Shown here one piece after another: positions 55,347-64,000 of a DNA stretch of 64,000 nucleotides. Below the pieces are notes generated by a model. That model did not search any database, had not been told where the DNA came from, and saw only the letters and a list, made by a program, of their open reading frames with translations. The translations under genes and the position numbers were made by a program. The stretch covers positions 1-64,000 of the forward strand of contig JAEEVF010000003.1 in assembly GCA_016290775.1 (NCBI GenBank). Direction: 5' to 3'. Origin of the DNA: Acetatifactor sp. (GTDB lineage Bacteria > Bacillota > Clostridia > Lachnospirales > Lachnospiraceae). How positions within the stretch are numbered: position 1 is the stretch's first letter; every line of letters begins with the position of its first letter.

Positions 55347-56732
55347 ATGCGAACAAAAATCAAAGAGCTTTTCAGAAACACTTCTGAATATGCATCCAAA
55401 GAAGTGACCATCTGTGCCTGGGTCCGTACCAATCGCGCACAGTCACAGTTTGGATTCCTGAACGTAAATGACGGTTCCTTTTTCGAAAATCTCCAGGTCG
55501 TTTACGAGAATGGACTTGATAATTTTGACGCCATCTCCAAGATAAGAGTTGGGGCAAGCGTTCAGGTGGTCGGCACGGTGGTGCTCACCCCCGAAAATCA
55601 GCAGCCCTTTGAGCTGAAGGCAACCAGCGTTACGCTCCTTGGCGACTGCCCGGAGGACTATCCCATCCAGCCTAAGCGCCACACCAGAGAGTTCCTTCGC
55701 ACCGTTGCACACCTGCGTCCCAGAACCAACCTGTTCAGCGCGGTCTTCCGCATCCGCAGCGTTGCAGCAATGGCGATCCACGAGTACTTCCAGAGCAACG
55801 GATATCTTTACGTGCACACCCCGCTGATCACCTGCGCGGACTGCGAAGGCTCCGATCAGATGTTCAAGGTTACGACCCTCAACATGAACGATCTTCCGAT
55901 GACCCCCGACGGCAAGGTAGATTTCTCCAAGGACCTGTTTGGCAAGCAGAGCTTCATCACCGGCTCCGGCCAGCTTCAGGGCGAGACCTTCGCCATGGCC
56001 TTCGGCGACATTTACACCTTTGGTCCTACGTTCCGTACCGAGAATTCCAACACCCAGACCCATGCAAACGAGTTCTGGATGATCGAGCCCGAGATGGCCT
56101 TCTGCGACCTGCAGGGCCTCATGGACATCGAGGAGGAAATGCTCAAGTTCGTCGTGAAATATGTCTGCGACAAGTGTCCCGAAGAGATCGCATTCTGCGA
56201 CAAGTTTGTTTCCAAGGGCCTAAAGGATAAGCTGGATGCCATCGTAAACGCAGAGTTTACGCGCATCACGCACCATGACGTGATCGACCTCCTTAAGAAG
56301 GCCGACGTGAAGTGGGAGTTCGAGCCCGATTACGGCGAGGACATTGCAAAAGAGCATGAGAAGTACATCGTAGAGTATTTCCACGGCCCCGTTTTCGTAA
56401 CCGACTGGCCGAAGGAGATCAAGGCATATTATATGAAGGTGAATCCCGACAACAAGACGGTTGCGGCAGTAGACCTTCTGGTACCTCAGGCAGGCGAGCT
56501 GATGGGCGGCAGCCAGAGAGAGGAAAATCTTGACAAGCTCATCGAGAGAATGAATGAGATGGGCGTGGACAAGGACGGCATTGACTGGTATCTCGACACC
56601 AGACGCTACGGCGGCTGCATCCACAGCGGCTTCGGCATGGGCTTCGAGCGCCTGATCATGTACCTGACCGGCGTCGAGAACATCCGCGACGTCATCCCCT
56701 ATCCCAGAACCCCCCGCTCCGCAGAGTTCTAA
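55347..56732 (+). CDS. asnS: asparaginyl-tRNA synthetase
   Basis: The 461-residue class IIb enzyme has an N-terminal OB-fold anticodon-binding domain (VTICAWVRTNRAQSQFGFLNVNDGS), motif 2 in FGPTFRTENSNTQTHANEFWMIEPEMAF and motif 3 in GFGMGFERLIMYLTGVENIRDVIPYPRTP. The length and the AsnRS-specific SGQLQGE segment agree. It stands alone between a promoter and a strong terminator. Confidence 0.97.
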   Translation: MRTKIKELFRNTSEYASKEVTICAWVRTNRAQSQFGFLNVNDGSFFENLQVVYENGLDNFDAISKIRVGASVQVVGTVVLTPENQQPFELKATSVTLLGDCPEDYPIQPKRHTREFLRTVAHLRPRTNLFSAVFRIRSVAAMAIHEYFQSNGYLYVHTPLITCADCEGSDQMFKVTTLNMNDLPMTPDGKVDFSKDLFGKQSFITGSGQLQGETFAMAFGDIYTFGPTFRTENSNTQTHANEFWMIEPEMAFCDLQGLMDIEEEMLKFVVKYVCDKCPEEIAFCDKFVSKGLKDKLDAIVNAEFTRITHHDVIDLLKKADVKWEFEPDYGEDIAKEHEKYIVEYFHGPVFVTDWPKEIKAYYMKVNPDNKTVAAVDLLVPQAGELMGGSQREENLDKLIERMNEMGVDKDGIDWYLDTRRYGGCIHSGFGMGFERLIMYLTGVENIRDVIPYPRTPRSAEF

Positions 56733-56797
56733 CTTGCTCCGATCCAAGCCAAAAAAGTGCAAGTCAACGCGGGAAACAAAAATCCAAAAACAAAGAA

Positions 56798-56831
56798 CGG
56801 GCTGAAAGATGCAATCTCATCTTTCAGCCCG
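56798..56831. terminator. bidirectional terminator between asnS and the 56863 gene
   Basis: CGGGCTGAAAGAT and ATCTTTCAGCCCG make a perfect 13-bp stem around an eight-base loop. A T-rich tail follows on both strands, so it can end both asnS and the convergent lipoprotein gene. Confidence 0.9.
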
Positions 56832-56862
56832 CTTTTCATTCTAAGCCTTCGTCGTAAGATCC

Positions 56863-58155
56863 CTATTCATACGTTCCGAACCCTGCGATTGCCTCATCCA
56901 TGGTCAGTTCCCCGGTCGAAAAACCGTAAACTGCCTTTCTTAACTGGGTGACGGCGTCATCAGTCAGACCAAATTCTTCCGGCGACAAGATCCGGGATTC
57001 CGGAATGTCACCAAATGCGGCATACATACTGTTAAAGGACAGGTCCTTGGTCGGCGACATCAATCCCTTATTCTTCGCCATCTCACTTAATTCGCGCGAC
57101 GTGATCAGAAAACGCATGAATTCATTGGCAACGGCCAGCTCCTTGCTCTCCTTGTTGACGGAAAACTGAAGATTGGGCAGGTCAAGGAAATAAGCGCCTT
57201 CCTTCGACGTCGGGATCGGCACGAAGGAATATGCAAAAGGATGCGCAGTAAATGCTTCGGAAACACTCTCGCGCTTTCTGGTGCCGGAAACGGCATCGCC
57301 CGAGCAGATCATCATCGGCACGTCACCTTCAAAGAAACGCAGGATCACGGCGTCATAGTTGTTTTCAATGGCAGCGCAGGCCGTGGGATCCACGCAGCCG
57401 TCGCCAAGAAAACGCTCCATCATCTCAAGGGTCGGCCGCATATACTCCCCGGCGGAGCGGTCAAGGGCATTCAACTTTTTGATGGCCTGTGCGTCCTTCG
57501 CCACGGTTGAGCAGAAGAACGGATAGCTCATCAGCGAATAGAGCGAGGTCTTTTCCTTGATGACAAAGCCCATCACGGGACTCTTATAACCCTTATCGCA
57601 AAAGGCTTTGCACACGCTTACAAGCTCCTCATAGGTCGAAGGCACGGAAAGGCCTTCCTTTTCAAAAAGGTCTTTGTTGACAAGCATGCCATTGGTGCTC
57701 GAAAACACCGGGACCATCGGAAGCGAACCGTCCTGCGTCTTCAGAATTATATTCCTTCGAATGCAGTCAAGATCAAGACCCAGCGCGGGATCGGACAGAT
57801 CCTCGGCGTGATCGATCGCTGACTTGTACTGCTCGCGGCCGTACATCCAGGAATTATTGACGTAAATGTCAGGCGCGTCGTTTCCGTTCAGGACCGTGCC
57901 GACCATGTTGTTGTAGTCGTCGATCTTTGTGTAGACAAGCTCCACGTCCGGATAGAACTCGTTGAATCGGTCAAACTCCTTCTCCAGCGCCTCGAAGTTG
58001 TCATAGCCTCCGGCAACGTTGATATGACTCTTGACGGAAGTATCAAGCGCAGGCACGAATCCCTCCTGCCCCTTTTCTTCCTGCTTCTTGGAATCACATG
58101 CAACCAGACCCAAAAGCATCGTTACTGCCAACAGAAGGCAAATCATCTTTTTCAT
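56863..58155 (-). CDS. family 1 extracellular solute-binding lipoprotein
   Basis: The 430-residue protein starts MKKMICLLLAVTM; the ATG at 58153-58155 has AAGGAGG upstream, and the longer frame adds eight unsupported residues. The lipobox is GLVA-Cys20. Features of sugar-binding proteins are clear: EKEFDRFNEFYPDVELVYTKIDDYNNM, NGNDAPDIYVNNSWM and a late FLITSRELSEMAKNKGLMSPTKDL block. No permease genes accompany it. It is the last gene of the signalling operon, so it may present a ligand to the kinase rather than to a transporter. Confidence 0.88.
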   Translation of the reverse strand: MKKMICLLLAVTMLLGLVACDSKKQEEKGQEGFVPALDTSVKSHINVAGGYDNFEALEKEFDRFNEFYPDVELVYTKIDDYNNMVGTVLNGNDAPDIYVNNSWMYGREQYKSAIDHAEDLSDPALGLDLDCIRRNIILKTQDGSLPMVPVFSSTNGMLVNKDLFEKEGLSVPSTYEELVSVCKAFCDKGYKSPVMGFVIKEKTSLYSLMSYPFFCSTVAKDAQAIKKLNALDRSAGEYMRPTLEMMERFLGDGCVDPTACAAIENNYDAVILRFFEGDVPMMICSGDAVSGTRKRESVSEAFTAHPFAYSFVPIPTSKEGAYFLDLPNLQFSVNKESKELAVANEFMRFLITSRELSEMAKNKGLMSPTKDLSFNSMYAAFGDIPESRILSPEEFGLTDDAVTQLRKAVYGFSTGELTMDEAIAGFGTYE

Positions 58156-58175
58156 TACCGTGATCCTCCTTTTTG

Positions 58176-60443
58176 TCATGATAAAGCCGCGCCATCCTTG
58201 ATCCTTCGGATCTCCTTAATGACCAGTTTCAGGTCGATGGGCTTTGCGATATGACCGTTCATTCCGGCATTCATGCATTCCGTAATGTTTTCGGAGAACG
58301 CGTCTGCCGTCATCGCGATGATCGGAATGGAAGCAGCCCAGGGATTCTCAAGCTTTCGGATTGCCTTGGTCGCGTCGAGGCCGTTCATTTCAGGCATCTG
58401 CACGTCCATGAAGATCAGATCATACTTTCCTTCTTCTGCCTTGCTCATCATGTCCACGCAAACGCGTCCGTTCTCCGCGCGCTCACTTTCGATCCCATAC
58501 ATTTGAAGCATGTTGGAGACGATCTCCCAATTGATGTCAATGTCCTCTGCGACAAGCACGCGCATGCCTCTTAGATCGGAGTGATCATCCTCAGGTTCGG
58601 CGGACGTCGCGCCCTCACCGACAAGCTCTTGGATCTTATAACGCAAAGGCGTATCTCCCTCACGCTCCGCCTGCAGCATGATCTGATCGTCACCTACGAT
58701 CAGTACGTCAAAGGTCTTCGGCCGTTTTTCATCCCGCTGTCTGTCGGCCACGGAAAGATCGAGCGCCACGGTAAAGGTCGTTCCCTTGTCCTGCTCGCTC
58801 TGGCATTCGATCGTACCGCCGAAAAGATCCACCATCTGCTTTGTAATGGCAAGGCCCAGGCCGGTTCCCTGAATGCTATTGACGCGGCTGTCGATCTGCC
58901 GTGAAAAAGGCTGATACATGTTCGTCATATATTCCTGACTCATGCCGATGCCCGTGTCTGCCACGACATAGGTCAGTCGTATGCAGTCCGGCTTTTCACT
59001 CTGTTCCTCTCGCATCAGCACGTTGACGCTCCCGCCAGGTTCCGTATATTTGATCGCATTCGAAAGTATATTGATATAAATCTGATTCAGACGGAGCTGG
59101 TCCGCATAAAGCCATTCCTTCTCCATCTGCTCCACGCGAAATTGAAATTCGATCTGCTTTTCCTTGATCATCGGCTGGGACATGTTCACGAGATTTTCAA
59201 CCATCTCCAGCAGCGAAAAGGTCAGAGGACTCATTTTCAGCTTTCCGCTCTCCACCTTCGAGATGTCGAGAATGTCATTGATCAGCGTCAGCAAATGATT
59301 GCTTGCAAGGCTGATCTTCCGAAGGCTTTCCCTGGTCGACTCGGTGTCCCCAAGATTCTTTTCGGCAATGGTCGTAAGGCCGATGATGGCATTCATGGGC
59401 GTTCGGATGTCATGCGACATGGTGGAGAGGAAATCCGTCTTTGCCTTGTTCGCGGACTCCGCTTCCCGTGCCGAGATCTGAAGGCGCTTGTTCAGGTAAA
59501 GCACATAGAACACGTCGCTCAGGAACAGGACCAGCAATCCGACGGAAACGACGCCAAAGAGCAGCCAGTTTTCCGTGTCCTTGTTGAGATCCTCCGCCGG
59601 CACAAGACCAAGGAGCGTCCACCCCGCCGTTGCGGCGACCGGAGTAAAGGCAAGAACGCATTCCTGTCCGTGGGAATTTTGCATCGATACGGAACCGGTC
59701 GAGGAAGTGATCATGTCAAACAACTTCGCGGAGGATTCCGTGTCAGTCTGATTATATGACTTGTAAAACTCAAAAAAGCTGGAATTCTTATAGCTGTAAC
59801 CCTTCAGGATGTAATCCCCGTTGGCATCGATCATGGCCAGCTCCGCATTCTCGTGTTCCGTCTGCGGGAAGACCCATTTCTTTTCAAGCTCCGAAATCGG
59901 GATCACGCGCAGCAAAACCGCATCCACAAAGGACTTGCTCCCTTGATCATACAGGGAGATCTTGTTGCAAAAGGCCAGGGACTGCTCGCCGTTCATCGGA
60001 TTGGTGTAGGCCCTGGTGATGTTGATCGACTTTCCGATCTCATCGATCCAGCTTGCATCCTCCAAAAGTGCCACGCGTTCGTACGAAACCGCATAATCAT
60101 CGGTCGTGCCCTGCCTGGGCCGCGTTGAAAGGCCCGTCAGCGTGTCCAAGCGCAAAAGATGCGCCGAACTGATGCCAAGCACGTGGGAAGCGCTGATATA
60201 TTCCGTCGCCTCCTCCATCGTCATGGTCTTGTTGTTGATATAACGCGCCCAAACGTCGCAGATCCGCTGCTCACCCTCGAGGTAATTCTCCGTCACGCGC
60301 TCCATGGTGACGGTCGTGTTTTCAAAGTGCTCGATCTGCCTCTGGTAGGCCTCTGCGCTTGCGATCCTGGAGTATAGGACGACAAAGCTGAGTATGGCAG
60401 CCATGATGATCATATTTACAAAAATGATAAAAATCCTTTTCAT
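58176..60443 (-). CDS. hybrid sensor histidine kinase
   Basis: The 755-residue product starts at MKRIFIIFVNM (60441-60443). Two membrane helices (about 3-27 and 291-315) flank an external region of about 260 residues that looks like a double Cache sensor. HisKA follows with His344 in MSHDIRTPMNAIIG, then HATPase with NILSNAIKYT and GTGLGLAIT. A C-terminal receiver (about 626-750) has Asp680 in LIFMDVQMPEMNG. Between the ATPase and this receiver is a stub, TFDVLIVGDDQIMLQ (about 577-591), which reads like the first strand of another receiver whose remainder is lost. Confidence 0.9.
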   Translation of the reverse strand: MKRIFIIFVNMIIMAAILSFVVLYSRIASAEAYQRQIEHFENTTVTMERVTENYLEGEQRICDVWARYINNKTMTMEEATEYISASHVLGISSAHLLRLDTLTGLSTRPRQGTTDDYAVSYERVALLEDASWIDEIGKSINITRAYTNPMNGEQSLAFCNKISLYDQGSKSFVDAVLLRVIPISELEKKWVFPQTEHENAELAMIDANGDYILKGYSYKNSSFFEFYKSYNQTDTESSAKLFDMITSSTGSVSMQNSHGQECVLAFTPVAATAGWTLLGLVPAEDLNKDTENWLLFGVVSVGLLVLFLSDVFYVLYLNKRLQISAREAESANKAKTDFLSTMSHDIRTPMNAIIGLTTIAEKNLGDTESTRESLRKISLASNHLLTLINDILDISKVESGKLKMSPLTFSLLEMVENLVNMSQPMIKEKQIEFQFRVEQMEKEWLYADQLRLNQIYINILSNAIKYTEPGGSVNVLMREEQSEKPDCIRLTYVVADTGIGMSQEYMTNMYQPFSRQIDSRVNSIQGTGLGLAITKQMVDLFGGTIECQSEQDKGTTFTVALDLSVADRQRDEKRPKTFDVLIVGDDQIMLQAEREGDTPLRYKIQELVGEGATSAEPEDDHSDLRGMRVLVAEDIDINWEIVSNMLQMYGIESERAENGRVCVDMMSKAEEGKYDLIFMDVQMPEMNGLDATKAIRKLENPWAASIPIIAMTADAFSENITECMNAGMNGHIAKPIDLKLVIKEIRRIKDGAALS

Positions 60444-60497
60444 GATTCCGCCCTCATCGGCCAACTTGCTCCATTGCAACAAACGAACCAACCTGCT

Positions 60498-61697
60498 TTA
60501 TTCGTGTACCCGTATCACGTCCTGCAGCACGTAATGGAAGGAAGGCGCGGAAGCATACATATTCTCCGCGTAGCCTTCCCTTAGGTCGATCACGTCCTCG
60601 GGATCCCCGGGATCCACACCGACAAAATTGCCCTCAAAGACGCGGATCTTGCCCTTCTTTAGCTGCTCTATCGCTTCCTGCACCGCTGCGTCCGTGCCCT
60701 CCGGCACGATCAATTCATTCAAGTCCAGAACCTGCACCCAGCCCTGCTCAAATCCGGCGCCGACGTCATAACCATGCACGTTCCCCTCGACCTGCGACTC
60801 GATCTCCTCACCGGCGAGCACGGCACGCGTCGCCGCGATGATATATACCGACCAATCGATCCGCGTGCTCACAAGCGACGTCGTCGGAGCCACGTCGATC
60901 ATACTCTGATTATAACCCACGTGAAAAACGTTCTTTCCCTTTTCCGCGGCTTCCTCGCAGACCACTGCCGGCCCGATCGTGTCGGAATGCTGCGAGATGA
61001 TCACGCACCCGTCCTCGATCAACGCTTCCGCGCACTGCTTCTCGAGAATATAACTCGTCCAAGTGTTGGTATATCTGACATCCATGGTCACGGAAGGCAC
61101 AATGCTCTGCGCGCCAAGGAAAAACGCCGTGTAGCCGGAGATCACCTCCGCGTACGGGTACGCGCCGACAAAGCCAAGCCTTGCCTGCTCCTGCGTGATC
61201 TCGCCCTTTTCGATCATTTCCCGAAGCTTCATCCCGGCCACGATGCCTGAAACATACCTGCCCTGATAAATCTCGCCCATGAACGTATGGTAATTCGGCA
61301 GCGGATCATAATTTGCGTTGTCGCAGGTCGCCTCGCAGAACTGGATCTCTGGATGCTCCGCCGCCACCTTTTTTGCGGCCGCCCCGTATCCATAGCTTGT
61401 CGTAAAGATCAGGTCGCACCCTTCCTCCACCAGCTCGCGAATGGACTTCTCCGCCATTTCCTCGGAAACGTTGAGCTTTGCCACCGTCGTCACGCGATCG
61501 CCAAATTCGCTCGCCTCGAGCTTTTTCTGCGCACGGATGAAGTTATAAGTATAGGGAGCACTCTCGTCTCCGTCATAGACAAATCCGACCTTGATCGTTT
61601 TTGTCTGATCTTCCTTTTTGCTAAAGAAACTGATGAATGCAAAGAGGCCGACCATGACAAGAGCCGTGATCACAGTCACGATCCTCATTCTTCTCAT
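60498..61697 (-). CDS. BMP family substrate-binding protein with an N-terminal membrane anchor
   Basis: The 399-residue protein has an N-terminal hydrophobic helix (about 5-25) with no lipobox Cys, then a Med/BMP-type fold: IKVGFVYDGDESAPYTYNFIRAQKKLE, GCDLIFTTSYGYGAAAKKVAAEHP, RYVSGIVAGMK and ARLGFVGAYPYAEVISGYTAFFLGAQ. Relatives bind nucleosides or are regulators. The start overlaps the HD-GYP gene stop by four bases. With the downstream kinase it probably senses a small ligand outside the membrane. Confidence 0.88.
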   Translation of the reverse strand: MRRMRIVTVITALVMVGLFAFISFFSKKEDQTKTIKVGFVYDGDESAPYTYNFIRAQKKLEASEFGDRVTTVAKLNVSEEMAEKSIRELVEEGCDLIFTTSYGYGAAAKKVAAEHPEIQFCEATCDNANYDPLPNYHTFMGEIYQGRYVSGIVAGMKLREMIEKGEITQEQARLGFVGAYPYAEVISGYTAFFLGAQSIVPSVTMDVRYTNTWTSYILEKQCAEALIEDGCVIISQHSDTIGPAVVCEEAAEKGKNVFHVGYNQSMIDVAPTTSLVSTRIDWSVYIIAATRAVLAGEEIESQVEGNVHGYDVGAGFEQGWVQVLDLNELIVPEGTDAAVQEAIEQLKKGKIRVFEGNFVGVDPGDPEDVIDLREGYAENMYASAPSFHYVLQDVIRVHE

Positions 61698-64000
61698 ATC
61701 TTCTCGCCCTCCTTGCCATCCTCAAGAAGCCACTCCGGAAGCTCCACGTGTTTGCCGTACAGCGCATCCACGTCGATCTTCCCGTCCCGGATAAGGCCCA
61801 GCAAAATGTCGATCATGCCGGGATCAAAATGCGTCCCGCGCCCTTCCTTTAGCTCCTCCAATACAATGCCAAAATCCAATTGTTTTCTGTATACACGGTT
61901 TGCCGTCATGGCATCAAAGGCATCTGCCACGCCGATGATCCTGCCGTAAAGCGGGATCTCTTCGCCCTTCAGTCCCTGAGGATAACCGCTTCCGTCATAT
62001 CTTTCATGGTGATACAGCGTACCCTCGATGCAGTGCTCCACGAGAGTGAAGTCCTTTAGGATCTCCGCGCCCCTTGTCACGTGGGATTTCATGATGGCAT
62101 ATTCTGTCTCATCCAGCTTATCAGGCTTGTTCAAAACCCTGTCCGGAATGCCGATCTTTCCGATGTCATGCAGAAGCGCCGCCTTGCGCAGGTTTTCGCA
62201 CTCATCCTCCGAAAAGCCAAGCTCCCTCGCGATCAGCACGCTGTAGTCCGAAACGCGCTGAGAGTGCTGACTGGTGTTCTCATCCTTGGCATCGACGGTC
62301 TTCGCAATGGCAAGAATGGTTTCATTGCCCATCTTCAACTGGTTCTTGGCAAATTCCAGTTCCTTTTTCTGGAAGTTCAGCGTTCTTTGGATCTGCGTTC
62401 TCACGATGAACCAGGTCAGCCATGAGACGGCGAGCATGCCCACGATGATCATGTATGCGTAAAACCACCCCGTGTCATGGAAAGCCTGCTCCTTTACGAT
62501 CTCGAAGACGCTCTCCTCGATCTTTTTCTCGCCCTTGCTGTCAAGGACGCTCAGGTGGAAGCGATATTTCCCCTTCGGAAGATTCGTGTAGATGATGCCG
62601 GAAAGCGCGCTCTGTGACGTTATGTTGGGCTCCGCGTCAAACCCTTCCAGATAATAGCTGATGACGGGATCGTCCGAGGTATAGTTGATGATCTCGGGAA
62701 CGATCTCAAGCTTTGAGACATTCCTGGGCACGGAAAAAGGTTCACCGCGCTCAAGCGCATGCTCCTCACCGTCAAGCCTTACGGTCGAAACCTTCATACG
62801 GTACGACCTTCTGACGGCGCCGTAATCATAGATGTTAAAGCCGTACACGCCACTGTCGCAGCAAAGATACATGTCGCCGTTACTTTCAAGATGATCCCAG
62901 GAATTCGCGGTCAGCGCCACGTTTAATCCCCTCTTGGAATCCAAAAGCTCATAGTCTGCCTTATAGTTTGCATGGAAGAGTTCGTTCCGCTCCGTCACGT
63001 AAATGCCGCCGCTCGAGAGCACAAAGATCGTCCCGTTCTCCAAAGGCCAGACGTCATAATTGTTGTAATACGGGAAGCCTTCTATCAGACGGATCTTGTC
63101 CTCGGCGTCCATATAGCACAGGCCGTTACTGGTCACGACGTACGCGCCCTTTTCCACGGGATCCTCCACGATCCTAAGCACCACGTCAGAACTCAGGCCA
63201 TCGTCTCTGGTAAGGCGCCCCGTGATCTTGCCATCCTTTATGATGACAATTCCGTCGCCGTCCGACCCGCAAAGGAGCCTGCCGTCCGAAAGCTCCACAA
63301 GACAAAGCATCATGGGATTGCTCAGGCCCTCATAGCGCACCAGGGATTGCATTTCATTTCCGGCAAAATATCCAAGGCCAACGTCGCAGGAAGCCGCGAT
63401 CCTTCCGTCTGAAAGCTCGATCGCAACTCTCGCCCAGTCACCAAATTTCCCCGTTCCGTCGAAGGAAGTGATCTTTCCGGTCTTCTCCGCGTGGATCAGG
63501 CCCTTGCCGTAGGTGCTGATCCAGAGACCGTCCTTCGCATCGGTCGTAAGGCAGCGGATACGCGTGCCGTCCAGCATTTGCGTCAGCTCATCTGTGATTG
63601 GTCTGTCAAACCGCACGTCGATGGCATCCAGCCCTTCGTCCGTCCCCACGTAAAGGAGTCCCTGCCACTTCGTGACCGCATTGGCCACCCGACCTTTCAG
63701 CCCCGCCGAGCGGTAGACGTCCGCAAACGGCGATGCCGAGAGCTTTAAGAGTCCCAATCTCGAAGAGGAAAACCAAAGGTTTCCCTGATAGTCCATGGTC
63801 ATGTTGTCGATGGAATTGCGAAACTCGCCAAGATTCAGCACGTGAAATCTGTGGCTTCCGTCGCGATATCCCACGCCGGAATCCGAGCAGACGTACATCG
63901 TGCCGTCGTCCTTGAAATAGATACTGTTCAGATGGCTTAAATCCTTACAAGTGATAAAACCCTTTTGCACAAAGCTTCCGCCAGTGACGTCATAGTAATA
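61694..64000 (-). CDS. propeller sensor with HD-GYP domain, partial at 5' end
   Basis: The frame is open to the window edge, so the true N-terminus is beyond 64000; about 769 residues are visible. Propeller repeats (GLLYVGTDEGLDAID, DGLWISTYGKGLIH, DGRLLCGSDGDGIVII, GAYVVTSNGLCYMD) are followed by a Y_Y_Y-type domain (DPVISYYLEGFDAEPN), one membrane helix and a coiled coil. The HD-GYP domain has HDIGKIGIPD and HHERYDGSGYPQGL complete, so it should hydrolyse cyclic di-GMP or a related dinucleotide. It is the first visible gene of a four-gene overlapping operon. Confidence 0.9.
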   Translation of the reverse strand, partial: YYYDVTGGSFVQKGFITCKDLSHLNSIYFKDDGTMYVCSDSGVGYRDGSHRFHVLNLGEFRNSIDNMTMDYQGNLWFSSSRLGLLKLSASPFADVYRSAGLKGRVANAVTKWQGLLYVGTDEGLDAIDVRFDRPITDELTQMLDGTRIRCLTTDAKDGLWISTYGKGLIHAEKTGKITSFDGTGKFGDWARVAIELSDGRIAASCDVGLGYFAGNEMQSLVRYEGLSNPMMLCLVELSDGRLLCGSDGDGIVIIKDGKITGRLTRDDGLSSDVVLRIVEDPVEKGAYVVTSNGLCYMDAEDKIRLIEGFPYYNNYDVWPLENGTIFVLSSGGIYVTERNELFHANYKADYELLDSKRGLNVALTANSWDHLESNGDMYLCCDSGVYGFNIYDYGAVRRSYRMKVSTVRLDGEEHALERGEPFSVPRNVSKLEIVPEIINYTSDDPVISYYLEGFDAEPNITSQSALSGIIYTNLPKGKYRFHLSVLDSKGEKKIEESVFEIVKEQAFHDTGWFYAYMIIVGMLAVSWLTWFIVRTQIQRTLNFQKKELEFAKNQLKMGNETILAIAKTVDAKDENTSQHSQRVSDYSVLIARELGFSEDECENLRKAALLHDIGKIGIPDRVLNKPDKLDETEYAIMKSHVTRGAEILKDFTLVEHCIEGTLYHHERYDGSGYPQGLKGEEIPLYGRIIGVADAFDAMTANRVYRKQLDFGIVLEELKEGRGTHFDPGMIDILLGLIRDGKIDVDALYGKHVELPEWLLEDGKEGEKI

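Noticed and set aside
55443..56063. 206-residue minus-strand frame within asnS
   Set aside because: It is antisense to a full-length, clearly conserved synthetase gene.

Overview
The window looks like chromosomal DNA of a Clostridia member, most likely Lachnospiraceae. Reasons: the complete S10-spc-alpha ribosomal protein operon has rpsD inside the alpha part; L17 carries the long internal insertion common in that family; S14 is the short zinc-binding type; truA and an ECF transporter module lie downstream; and there are many lipoproteins and membrane signalling proteins. I saw no rRNA, tRNA, CRISPR array, phage genes or intact insertion sequence.

Layout. 1-1262: a decayed accessory patch with a truncated Rpn nuclease gene that keeps its small C-terminal reading frame, a second small Rpn C-terminal-like gene, two tandem 25-bp repeats, and a 149-bp block duplicated from about 6.7 kb further on. 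1263-4363: two overlapping MutS-like ATPase genes. 4466-10275: a large solute-binding-type lipoprotein, an intact Rpn nuclease gene with an apparent internal start for its C-terminal product, and a second large lipoprotein. 10430-13465: an OmpR-type regulator and sensor kinase. 13623-17718: a small lipoprotein, an SH3-NlpC/P60 cell wall enzyme and two related membrane proteins of unknown role. 17767-22340: a 44-bp tandem repeat at the truA stop, then truA, ecfT, ecfA2, ecfA1 and a histidine phosphatase, with a large nested palindrome between ecfA2 and ecfT. 22442-27592: two more lipoproteins of the same family and a fragment of a third, sitting between rplQ and ecfA1. 27734-44411: the ribosomal protein operon from rplQ back to rpsJ and its promoter, including secY, adk, map, infA and rpoA, with several structured intergenic stretches. 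44480-48868: an unknown membrane protein, a DMT exporter, a sodium/proline symporter and a divergent rRNA methyltransferase. 48887-49115: an element with perfect 29-bp inverted ends. 49167-55135: acyltransferase, anti-sigma-like protein and ECF sigma factor; a second acyltransferase; a glycoside hydrolase-like protein and an unknown partner. 55347-56732: asnS. 56863-64000: a signalling operon of HD-GYP propeller sensor, BMP-family binding protein, hybrid histidine kinase and sugar-binding-type lipoprotein, with no transporter permease.

Nearly everything is transcribed from the minus strand; only the methyltransferase and asnS are on the plus strand. The most interesting material is the Rpn gene-within-a-gene and its two stand-alone C-terminal relatives (one with an expanded four-residue repeat), the multi-copy permease-less lipoprotein family, the paired MutS-like ATPases, and folded RNA candidates in ribosomal protein intergenic regions. 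All assignments come from reading motifs and context; no database search was possible.
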